Assembly (NCBI GenBank): GCA_030052355.1
Contig: JASIGS010000330.1
Coordinates: 1 to 7,549, forward strand
Source: Streptosporangiaceae bacterium
Lineage (GTDB): Bacteria; Actinomycetota; Actinomycetes; Streptosporangiales; Streptosporangiaceae
Direction: 5' to 3'
DNA: 7,549 nucleotides
The notes under the pieces are model-generated. The model made no database searches, was not told the origin of the DNA, and saw only the letters and a program-made list of their open reading frames with translations. This document shows positions 1 through 4,908 of the stretch, in pieces. Both the position numbers and the translations under genes were made by a program. The first letter of the stretch is position 1; the number at the start of each line of letters is the position of its first letter.

Positions 1-316
1 TCGGTGCCTGAGTCGTCGTGTACATCTCCAGGGACTTCAGTAGCCGTGGCGCAAGCTGCTCGGCGAGCGCAGGCGCGAGGGCGTCGGCCAGTTCAGCCGC
101 GAATGCCTGCGCGAGCAGGAGCCTCTCGAGCACCGAGATCCGCGCCGCGTCCCGCGTGGATCCGAAAGCCGTCTCGAAGAGCGCGGCCGTGGTGGCCATG
201 CCATGCACAGGCGACTCAGCGGATCCGCCTGACTCGTTCAGTATGTCCCGGATCAAGTCGTCGACCAGGGACTCTACTTCGTCCTCGCCTAGTTCCTTTG
301 ATGACTCAACCGCCAT
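1..316 (-). CDS. Unrecognised helical Ala/Leu/Glu-rich protein, 3' end beyond window
   Basis: The reading frame is open from an ATG at 316 to the window edge, giving 105 residues with no stop. A good Shine-Dalgarno (GGGAAGGA, complement of 322-329) lies 5 nt upstream, which fixes the start. Residues 1-30 are acidic (repeated Glu/Asp with Leu/Val spacing, e.g. DEVESLVDDLIRDIL) and probably helical. A Gly/Ser-rich stretch follows (about 30-40), then a long Ala/Leu amphipathic helical region (about 61-97) containing LERLLLAQAF and LADALAPALAEQLAPRLL. No signal peptide, membrane span or catalytic motif is visible. It starts 85 bp downstream of the repeat-protein gene on the same strand, so the two are probably co-transcribed. 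The LERLLLAQ segment loosely resembles the IEHPLLLAA repeat core of that neighbour, which may reflect relatedness or simply similar helix composition. I do not recognise the family and assign no function. Confidence 0.75.
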   Translation of the reverse strand, partial: MAVESSKELGEDEVESLVDDLIRDILNESGGSAESPVHGMATTAALFETAFGSTRDAARISVLERLLLAQAFAAELADALAPALAEQLAPRLLKSLEMYTTTQAP

Positions 317-401
317 GTCTGTCCTTCCCGTGTTCTCTGCGGCAGGTCGCGAGCTGGCCAGCGCGGAGCCCAGGCCTCGAGCTCAGCGTCACGCGCCCCG
401 G

Positions 402-986
402 TTACCGTCCGAGGGCGGCCAGCATGAGCGGATGCATCATGGCCCCGTCGCCTTCCTCGCGACGGTGCTGCATGATCGCCGCGAGGAGGAGCGGGTGCTC
501 GATCATGCGCTCGCCGCGGCCCCTGCGCCGGCGCATCATCGCGGCCAGGAACAGCGGGTGGTCGAAGATCGAGTGCTCGTCGTCTTCCCGGCCCCGGCGC
601 ATCATCGCGGCCAGGAAGAGCGGGTGGTCGAAGATCGAGTGCTCGTCGTCTTCCCGGCCCCGGCGCATCATCGCGGCGAGGAGGAGCGGGTGCTCGATCA
701 TGCGCTCGCCCCGGGCCCCTCGGCGGCGCATCATCATGGCGAGCAGCAGCGGGTGCTCGATGATCGGCTCGTCGTCCGCTTCGCTTTCCCGGCGGCGCAT
801 CAGCGCGGCGAGGAGGAGCGGGTGCTCGATCATGCGCTCGCCCCGGCCCCGGCGGCGGCGCGCGAGCGCGGCGAGGAGCAGCGGGTGCTCGATAGCCGGG
901 CCCTCCTCTGTCTCCTGGCGGCTCATCAGCGAAGCAAGTAGTTCCTCCTCGGCTCCGTCGGTCATGTGCTCCGTGGTCGTCGTCAT
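402..986 (-). CDS. Tandem HPLLLA-repeat protein (eight 21-23-residue repeats), function unknown
   Basis: A 194-residue protein starting at ATG 986 behind a near-perfect Shine-Dalgarno (AAGGAGGG, complement of 991-998, 4 nt away) and ending in TAA. After a short acidic N-terminus, it consists of eight copies of a unit with core I-E/F-(D)-H-P-L-L/F-L-A-A-x-M-R-R. The invariant His lies at residues 34, 55, 78, 99, 121, 143, 164 and 185, giving periods of 21, 23, 21, 22, 22, 21 and 21. Residues 16-30 (LLASLMSRQETEEGP) look like a ninth, degenerate copy in register. Each unit reads as a short amphipathic helix capped by His-Pro, followed by a charged linker that is either Arg/Gly-rich (GRGERM) or acidic (EDDEHS). 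There is no Cys, no signal peptide and no membrane span. Frame choice rests on the Shine-Dalgarno, the protein-level periodicity and a synonymous-only difference between two near-identical units; the other frames are also open because of base composition. I know no family with this unit. A multivalent binding scaffold is one inference. Confidence 0.85.
   Translation of the reverse strand: MTTTTEHMTDGAEEELLASLMSRQETEEGPAIEHPLLLAALARRRRGRGERMIEHPLLLAALMRRRESEADDEPIIEHPLLLAMMMRRRGARGERMIEHPLLLAAMMRRGREDDEHSIFDHPLFLAAMMRRGREDDEHSIFDHPLFLAAMMRRRRGRGERMIEHPLLLAAIMQHRREEGDGAMMHPLMLAALGR
434..887 (-). repeat. Tandem array of ~63-69-bp units encoding HPLLLA repeats
   Basis: The whole body of the gene is a tandem array with protein periods of 21-23 codons (63-69 bp). 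On the plus strand it shows as recurring AGGAGCGGGTGCTCGAT-type segments at about 486, 684, 750, 813 and 879, with the two AACAGC/AAGAGC variants between them. Conservation is strongest over the His-Pro-Leu-Leu-Leu-Ala-Ala codons and weakest in the linker codons. Boundaries are approximate because the linkers vary in length. Confidence 0.85.
531..662. repeat. Two adjacent 66-bp direct repeats inside the HPLLLA-repeat gene
   Basis: Positions 531-596 and 597-662 are identical except for one base (C at 552 versus G at 618). A third, partial copy begins at 663 and diverges after about 15 bases. Each copy encodes one complete 22-residue protein repeat carrying the acidic EDDEHSIFD linker. The single difference is synonymous (CTG versus CTC, Leu) in the minus-strand frame. 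Near-identity contrasts with the more diverged flanking units and points to recent duplication or gene conversion. Confidence 0.95.
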
Positions 987-1067
987 GAAGCCCTCCTTGA
1001 GTCGCGGTCCTTGCGGGGCCCAGACCGGGCAGCCCGGCTGCGGCTACCGGTCGGCGTGTCTCCCGGG

Positions 1068-1090
1068 GCACTGACTGCCCGCGGCAGTGC
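1068..1090 (-). terminator. Possible hairpin(s) between SRPBCC gene and repeat gene
   Basis: The 174 bp from 987 to 1160 contain no gene I can support. Within them, ACTGCC (1074-1079) and GGCAGT (1083-1088) form a 6-bp stem with a CGC loop. An overlapping alternative pairs GCACTG (1068-1073) with CAGTGC (1085-1090). A second small stem, GCAGC/GCTGC, lies at 1029-1041. No T-run follows on the minus strand, so this is at best a U-less terminator for the SRPBCC operon or leader structure of the repeat gene. I see no convincing -10/-35 pair for the repeat gene here. Confidence 0.25.
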
Positions 1091-1160
1091 GGAGGTATGC
1101 CACCCGGGCAGGGTGAAGTTGCACGCGCTGATCGCGTCGCGAGCGGCAAGGCCACAGCTA

Positions 1161-1601
1161 TCAGGCCAGGGCGGCGACGTAGTCGTCGAAGCGGCGCAGG
1201 CTGGACTCAAAGCCCTGCCTTGCCTGCGGGCCGGTGTACGCGGCGGGCACGTTGGCCTGGTGGGTCACCACCTCCGTGCGGCCGTCGCCCAGGTCGGTGA
1301 ACGTGATGGTGGTGGTCATTCCGCCGTGCACGTCGGGCTCGGTCCACACCAGCCTGTCCGGCCGCTGCACCTCCACGTACTCCGCGCGCATGGTGTAGCT
1401 GCTGCCGTCCGCGTCGTTCACCATGACCGTCTGAAAAGCGCCCCCCGGACGCAGGTCGACGGTGATGCCGCCGATCGGCGTCGTCGTGCCGTCCGGGCCC
1501 CAGAAGTGAGTGAGGTGCTCGGGTTGCGTCATGCAGTCGAACAGCAATTCCCTGCTCGCGCGCAGGACACGACGGTAGGTGAGCTCGCCCTGCTGCGTCA
1601 T
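1161..1601 (-). CDS. SRPBCC / AHSA1-family (START-like fold) protein
   Basis: A 146-residue protein of the AHSA1 branch of the SRPBCC superfamily, a helix-grip fold with a deep hydrophobic pocket for small ligands. Family landmarks are in order: LLFDCMTQPEHLTHFWGP (about 19-36), VDLRPGGAF (48-56), YVEVQRPDRLVW (75-86), the ITFTDLGDGRTEV strand pair (99-111) and the long C-terminal helix (129-146). The frame could be read open to 1751, but the Met at 1601 is preferred: family homology begins there, and its ATG overlaps the upstream ArsR stop in an ATGA arrangement, implying translational coupling. Actinobacteria often place an ArsR regulator immediately before such a gene. Ligand and reaction are unknown; the AHSA1 name does not imply Hsp90 activation here. 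Confidence 0.92.
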   Translation of the reverse strand: MTQQGELTYRRVLRASRELLFDCMTQPEHLTHFWGPDGTTTPIGGITVDLRPGGAFQTVMVNDADGSSYTMRAEYVEVQRPDRLVWTEPDVHGGMTTTITFTDLGDGRTEVVTHQANVPAAYTGPQARQGFESSLRRFDDYVAALA

Positions 1602-1966
1602 GGTGCTGGCCTTTCCGGTCGGTCGTTCCCGTCCTCGCGCTGCAGCGCGGCGAGGTGCTCGTCCAGCCGGTCGTAGCGTTCCAGCCACATCTGGCGGTGC
1701 TGCGCTATCCACTCGGCGGCTCCGTCGAACCGGGCGGGCTCGATGCGGCACGGGCGCGACTGCGCGACCCGGGTCCGGGAGATCAGCCCGGCGCGTTCCA
1801 GCACCTTGATGTGCTTGGACACCGCCTGCTGGGTCAGCGCGAACGGCTCGGCCAGCTGGTTCACGGTCGCCTCGCCCGCCGCGAGCCTTGTCAAGATCGC
1901 CCGCCTGGTCGGATCGGCGAGGGCCGCAAACGTGGAGCTCAGCTCGTCGGCCGCGGCCGCGGTCAC
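1598..1966 (-). CDS. ArsR-family winged-helix transcriptional regulator
   Basis: A 122-residue DNA-binding repressor of the ArsR/SmtB fold. The N-terminal signature FAALADPTRRAILTRLAAGE (about 13-32) leads into the helix-turn-helix, with the recognition helix in TQQAVSKHIKVLERAGLI (about 44-61). A beta-wing (SRTRVAQSRPCRIEP) and a C-terminal dimerisation helix follow. The metal-binding CxC of classical ArsR/SmtB sensors is absent, so metal sensing is unlikely. The start is GTG at 1966, preceded by GGGAG (complement of 1971-1975) and overlapping the upstream gene's stop by 4 bp (GTGA). The gene overlaps the SRPBCC gene downstream in the same way. Regulators of this subtype commonly repress their own operon, and the palindrome at 2652-2663 is the natural candidate operator. 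The inducing signal cannot be read from sequence. Confidence 0.95.
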   Translation of the reverse strand: MTAAAADELSSTFAALADPTRRAILTRLAAGEATVNQLAEPFALTQQAVSKHIKVLERAGLISRTRVAQSRPCRIEPARFDGAAEWIAQHRQMWLERYDRLDEHLAALQREDGNDRPERPAP

Positions 1967-2628
1967 CGGGCTCCCGCCAGGCTGGCCACCCCGGCGCCGT
2001 GGAACCGGCTGGCGGGCACGCGCCGGCCGGCCAGCAGCATCAGCAGGTCACGGCTGTGCCCGGCCAGGTCCTCGCCTTCGCCCGCGGACCAGTCCAGGTC
2101 CGTGGCACGCACCCTGATGCCGTCCAGCGGGACACCGAACAATGTCTCGCGGCCGGCGCCCGGACGGACGTCGGCGGCGAGTACGTCGTCAGGGTCGAGC
2201 GACAGCGGGCTGGTGATGGCGTCGAGTACCGTGATCATGGCCCGATCCGCGATCTCGTACCGGATCCCGAGCGGCCAAGTGATGTCGAGACCATGAATGA
2301 GGTCGTGACTGAGCGCGTCGGGCAGCCTCCCGCCGGGCGGGCTCCATGGGTTGTCGGCGTTGTCACGCAGCACGGCGACCAGCTCGCCAGGCGGGCGCTT
2401 GCTGTCCCGGTCCGCTATCTCGTCGGAGAACGCGGTGAAGTCGCCGCCGCAGCTATGCAGGCCGGCCATGAACTCCGGCTCCGTGATCCGGAACGGCATG
2501 GTGAGGTGCGCCAGCACGTGCGCTGGCGTCCAGCCGGAGCACATCGAAGTGCCGTGCCACTGCTCGCCCGTCAGCCCGTCGAGTGCGTCGGCCAGCGCCC
2601 GTCGCTCGGCCGCGATGAGGTCGATCAT
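1963..2628 (-). CDS. DinB-like / maleylpyruvate isomerase (MDMPI, TIGR03083-type) family protein
   Basis: A 221-residue member of the DinB/MDMPI four-helix-bundle family, many of which are mycothiol- or other thiol-dependent metalloenzymes. The N-terminal domain has GWTPAHVLAHL (about 32-42), and SHDLIHGLDI follows at about 107-116. His41, His108 and His112 match the spacing of the three metal ligands expected in the family. A C-terminal segment (DLAGHSRDLLMLLAGRR, about 187-203) matches the usual second domain. The frame is open to a TTG at 2661, but ATG 2628 is chosen: a strong AAGGAGG (complement of 2633-2639) sits just upstream of it, and a start at 2661 would place the operator palindrome inside the gene. 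This is the first gene of the operon with arsR and the SRPBCC gene. The substrate is unknown; a role in detoxification or thiol transfer is family-based inference. Confidence 0.9.
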   Translation of the reverse strand: MIDLIAAERRALADALDGLTGEQWHGTSMCSGWTPAHVLAHLTMPFRITEPEFMAGLHSCGGDFTAFSDEIADRDSKRPPGELVAVLRDNADNPWSPPGGRLPDALSHDLIHGLDITWPLGIRYEIADRAMITVLDAITSPLSLDPDDVLAADVRPGAGRETLFGVPLDGIRVRATDLDWSAGEGEDLAGHSRDLLMLLAGRRVPASRFHGAGVASLAGAR

Positions 2629-2651
2629 GCCGCCTCCTTGCACTACTAGGA

Positions 2652-2663
2652 AGTTGTACAACT
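2652..2663. promoter_or_regulatory. Perfect 12-bp palindrome, probable ArsR operator
   Basis: AGTTGTACAACT is its own reverse complement. It lies 24 bp upstream of the first operon gene, between its probable promoter and Shine-Dalgarno, around the expected transcription start. Dimeric winged-helix regulators bind such sites, and the only regulator in this operon is the ArsR protein. The assignment of regulator to site is inference. Confidence 0.6.
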
Positions 2664-2667
2664 GAAA

Positions 2668-2695
2668 AGCTTAGATTCCTGTGACGGCACGTCAA
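2668..2695 (-). promoter_or_regulatory. Candidate promoter of the MDMPI-arsR-SRPBCC operon
   Basis: On the minus strand TTGACG (complement of 2690-2695, five of six matches to the -35 consensus) is followed after 16 bp by TAAGCT (complement of 2668-2673, a weak -10). Transcription would begin inside or beside the 12-bp palindrome, the position expected for a repressor operator. The -10 match is poor, so the exact box is uncertain. Confidence 0.4.
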
Positions 2696-2721
2696 GCCAC
2701 TGCTACCGGTCGGCTGCGTCG

Positions 2722-2737
2722 CCATATCGTAGTATGG
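2722..2737 (+). promoter_or_regulatory. Inverted repeat CCATA-N6-TATGG ahead of the toxin-antitoxin pair
   Basis: CCATA (2722-2726) and TATGG (2733-2737) form a 5-bp inverted repeat ending 7 bp before the antitoxin ATG. TATGG recurs over the start codon (2744-2748). TAGTAT (2730-2735) within the repeat is a plausible -10 box, which would give a very short leader. Ribbon-helix-helix antitoxins usually autoregulate by binding such repeats over their own promoter, so this is the candidate operator. Confidence 0.35.
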
Positions 2738-2744
2738 TGAAAGT

Positions 2745-2999
2745 ATGGCAACTAAGAAGGTAACCATCACGCTCGACGAGGACCTCGTGGAGGCGATGGG
2801 CGTCGCGGCGCGCGAGGCGGGCATCCCGCTGTCCCGGTTCATCGCGAGCGCGGCCGAGCGCGAGATGCGGTTGCACCTCGGCCGGCAGGTCGTGGCCGAG
2901 TGGGAGGCAGAGCACGGCGCGTTCACGCCCGGGGAACTCGCCGCGGCCAGGGCTGAGATTGCCGCGGCTGATAGCGAGTACTTCCGGGGCGTCGCGTGA
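2745..2999 (+). CDS. VapB-like ribbon-helix-helix antitoxin
   Basis: An 84-residue protein. Its N-terminus is a CopG/MetJ-type ribbon-helix-helix DNA-binding domain: beta strand KKVTITLDEDLVEAM (residues 4-18), first helix, GIPLSRFIASAAEREMRLHL turn and second helix (about 26-45). The C-terminal part (about 46-84, acidic, with Trp53 and Phe60) is the region that in VapB proteins usually wraps and blocks the toxin active site. Start ATG at 2745 has a modest GGTGA (2736-2740) close upstream. The gene ends in a GTGA overlap with the toxin gene, the classic order and coupling for a VapBC module. It faces away from the ArsR operon across a 116-bp divergent region. Confidence 0.88.
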   Translation: MATKKVTITLDEDLVEAMGVAAREAGIPLSRFIASAAEREMRLHLGRQVVAEWEAEHGAFTPGELAAARAEIAAADSEYFRGVA

Positions 3000-3388
3000 T
3001 CGCCCCCTTTGTCTACGACGCTGGCGCGCTGATCGCCATGGACAACGACGATCGCCGCATGTGGGCGCGGCACAGGGTGGCGCTTGACGAGGGCAGGGAC
3101 GTGCACGTACCCGCCATCGTCGTGGCACAGGCGTGGCGCGACAGCCGCCGGCAGGTCCGGCTGGGGAGGGTGCTCACGGGGTGCCTGGTCGATCCGGTGG
3201 GACTGCGGACGAGCAAGGCCGCGGGGATCCTCTGCGGTAAGGCGGGGACGTCCGATGTGGTGGACGCGACGGTCGTGGTGATGGCCACAGCCGTGCGGGC
3301 GACCGTGTGGACGTCTGACCCGCAGGACATCAAGGCTCTGGCGGACGACGCCGGTGCGCGCCCGGCCCTGGTCGTCCGGCCTGTCTGA
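2996..3388 (+). CDS. VapC-like PIN-domain ribonuclease toxin
   Basis: A 130-residue PIN-domain protein, the expected size for VapC toxins, which are Mg2+-dependent ribonucleases acting on specific RNAs. Asp8 in the first strand motif (YDAGALIAMD), Asp87 and Asp90 in the TSDVVDATVV motif, and Asp108 in the WTSDPQDIKAL motif supply the acidic cluster. The second family acid, usually Glu in the VxAE-type helix, appears as Gln45 in VVAQAW, a substitution I believe is seen in some actinobacterial PIN subfamilies. The start is GTG 2996, overlapping the antitoxin stop by 4 bp. The RNA target cannot be predicted from sequence. Confidence 0.88.
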   Translation: MIAPFVYDAGALIAMDNDDRRMWARHRVALDEGRDVHVPAIVVAQAWRDSRRQVRLGRVLTGCLVDPVGLRTSKAAGILCGKAGTSDVVDATVVVMATAVRATVWTSDPQDIKALADDAGARPALVVRPV

Positions 3389-3543
3389 TGGGCCCTGCTT
3401 GGTCGCGTTGATCGGCCTGCCGTGATGCGGCAGCGGGCCGTCCCCAATACGCGCGGTTAACTGCCAGAACGCTGGGGTAGCGCTATGCTGCCTCAATTCG
3501 GACAGCGGCAACTCGCCGCGAGGGTGGCGGAGGGCGCGGGCCA
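3389..3543. other. Intergenic gap between vapC-like and GT87 genes, with a hairpin
   Basis: These 155 bp hold no gene I can support. CTGCCG (3417-3422) and CGGCAG (3428-3433) form a perfect 6-bp stem with a TGATG loop, 28 bp after the toxin stop. It is a possible terminator but lacks a T-run. TATGCT at 3484-3489 is a weak -10-like box for the downstream gene, with no good -35 partner. GGAGGG at 3529-3534 is the Shine-Dalgarno for the GT87 gene. Confidence 0.4.
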
Positions 3544-4908
3544 GTGGCCGCTAGCAGGCAGATCGCACCCTCAGGGAGCCGGGACGCCAGCCTCGTCGAG
3601 ACCGGGTCCGGCTGGCTTGGCGTCGGCGCCGTCGCCCTCGGCGCGGCATTGGTCTGGTACGTGTACCTGATCATGACCAGGCCGTCCATGCTGGGGCTCG
3701 CGGCCGACCTGACCGTGTTCCGTGACGCCGGGCTGATTGTCCGGCACGTCAGGCCGTTCTTCGATCCCCGTCGGCCCAGCCCGCTCTATAACTGGCGGGG
3801 GCCGCCGGGGCTCAAAGGCCTGACGTTTACCTACCCGCCGTTCGCGGCGCTGCTGTTCGCGGTCATGTCCTACCTGCCGCTGCACGTCCTGGACGTGCTG
3901 GCCGCGGCGGCCGACCTGATCGCGGTACCGGCCACGATCTGGATCGGCCTCGGCGCGCTTGGCTGGCCATCCGGGCAGCGCCGGCTGGGCTTCACGATGC
4001 TGGCCACGGCGATTGCGCTGATGACAGAGCCGGTCCAGCGGACGATCTACCTCGGCCAGGTGAACATCCTGCTGATGGTCCTGATCGTGTGGGACCTGAG
4101 CCAGCCGGACCGTCGGTGGTGGAAGGGAGCCGGGGTGGGGCTGGCGGCGGCGATCAAGCTGGTGCCGCTCATCTTCATCCCGTACCTGGTCCTCACCCGC
4201 AGGTTCAAGCAGGCGGCGGTCGCGACCGGCACGTTCGCCGCCACCGTGGTCATCGGCTGGATCTTGCTGCCCGCGGACTCGGACAAGTGGTGGCTGCAAG
4301 GGGCGTTCGCTCGCGACGGCTACCTCCGGCTGACGAGCTTCGCGGGCAACCAGTCGCTGCTGGGGATCATCGAGCGATCGGGCAGCGCCGACAAGCATCC
4401 CCTGTGGCTGGCCGCGGCGATTGTGACCGCCGTGCTCGGGCTCGCCGCCGCCGCGCTGCTGGACAGGGCAGGGCACGTGTTCCTGGGGGTGGCGACAGTG
4501 GCGCTGACCGGGCTGCTGGTATCGCCGATCAGCTGGGACCACCACTGGGTCTGGATCGCGCTGGCAGCGCCGATCGCGGTGCACTACGCGCTCAAGGCAC
4601 GCGGCCCGGCCCGGTGGGCGCTGTTCGGGCTGGCGGCAGCGGTACCCGCGTTGTTCGGGACCTGGGCCATCCAGCTGTGGGGCGAGAAGTTCCGGCGGGG
4701 CTGGGATCGCGGGCTGATCTGGGTGGCGTACAACAACCCCAGTAACGCGGCCGGCTGGCACGGGTGGCAGCTGATCCTGGTCAACGCCTACGTGCTGACG
4801 GGCCTCGTCTTGCTCGTCCTGCTGGCCGCGGTTGCAGTCGTGCCCTACCTCAGGCCGAGCCGGACTCGCGAGACCGGGTCAGCGGAGCATGTCCCGGAGC
4901 TGGGCTGA
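3544..4908 (+). CDS. GT87-family (DUF2029) polytopic membrane glycosyltransferase
   Basis: A 454-residue integral membrane protein with about 11-12 hydrophobic segments, of the GT-C fold family GT87. Characterised members (PimE and related actinobacterial alpha-1,2-mannosyltransferases) add sugars from polyprenyl-phosphate donors to lipid or polysaccharide acceptors on the outer face of the membrane. Visible motifs: an Asp in the first long loop (Asp55 in ADLTVFRDAG), equivalent to the catalytic Asp of PimE; TFTYPPFAALLF (94-105); GQVN (171-174); AAIKLVPLIF (202-211); GNQS (268-271); and SPISWDHHW (327-335). The start is GTG 3544 with GGAGGG 9 nt upstream; the first ~23 residues are a soluble leader before the first membrane span. 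The 3' end overlaps the opposing HIT gene by 30 bp. Sugar and acceptor are unknown; mannose transfer is family-based inference. Confidence 0.92.
   Translation: MAASRQIAPSGSRDASLVETGSGWLGVGAVALGAALVWYVYLIMTRPSMLGLAADLTVFRDAGLIVRHVRPFFDPRRPSPLYNWRGPPGLKGLTFTYPPFAALLFAVMSYLPLHVLDVLAAAADLIAVPATIWIGLGALGWPSGQRRLGFTMLATAIALMTEPVQRTIYLGQVNILLMVLIVWDLSQPDRRWWKGAGVGLAAAIKLVPLIFIPYLVLTRRFKQAAVATGTFAATVVIGWILLPADSDKWWLQGAFARDGYLRLTSFAGNQSLLGIIERSGSADKHPLWLAAAIVTAVLGLAAAALLDRAGHVFLGVATVALTGLLVSPISWDHHWVWIALAAPIAVHYALKARGPARWALFGLAAAVPALFGTWAIQLWGEKFRRGWDRGLIWVAYNNPSNAAGWHGWQLILVNAYVLTGLVLLVLLAAVAVVPYLRPSRTRETGSAEHVPELG

Noticed and set aside
434..887. CRISPR-like array
   Set aside because: The repeat is contiguous and protein-coding with a codon-multiple period, and no unique spacers separate identical short repeats.
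402..986. Repeat protein as a multi-core RiPP precursor
   Set aside because: The units contain no Cys and almost no Ser or Thr to modify, no leader-type cleavage motif is evident, and no modifying enzyme lies in the window. Genes to the left are unseen, so this is unlikely but not excluded.
4..1074. Long plus-strand open frames (356 and 307 residues) across the left region, and a 288-residue third frame on the minus strand
   Set aside because: They are open because of high GC and the tandem array. They lack Shine-Dalgarno sequences, are Arg/Ser/Pro/Ala-biased, and run antisense or out of frame to genes with clear starts. The 66-bp repeat difference is synonymous only in the chosen minus-strand frame logic.
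1602..1751. N-terminal extension of the SRPBCC protein to 1751
   Set aside because: The extra 50 residues are Arg/Ala/Pro-rich, overlap the ArsR gene in another frame, and lie outside the family domain; ATG 1601 is coupled to the ArsR stop.
2453..3511. Minus-strand 352-residue frame opposite the toxin-antitoxin genes
   Set aside because: It overlaps the well-supported antitoxin, toxin and MDMPI genes, has low-complexity composition and no family features.
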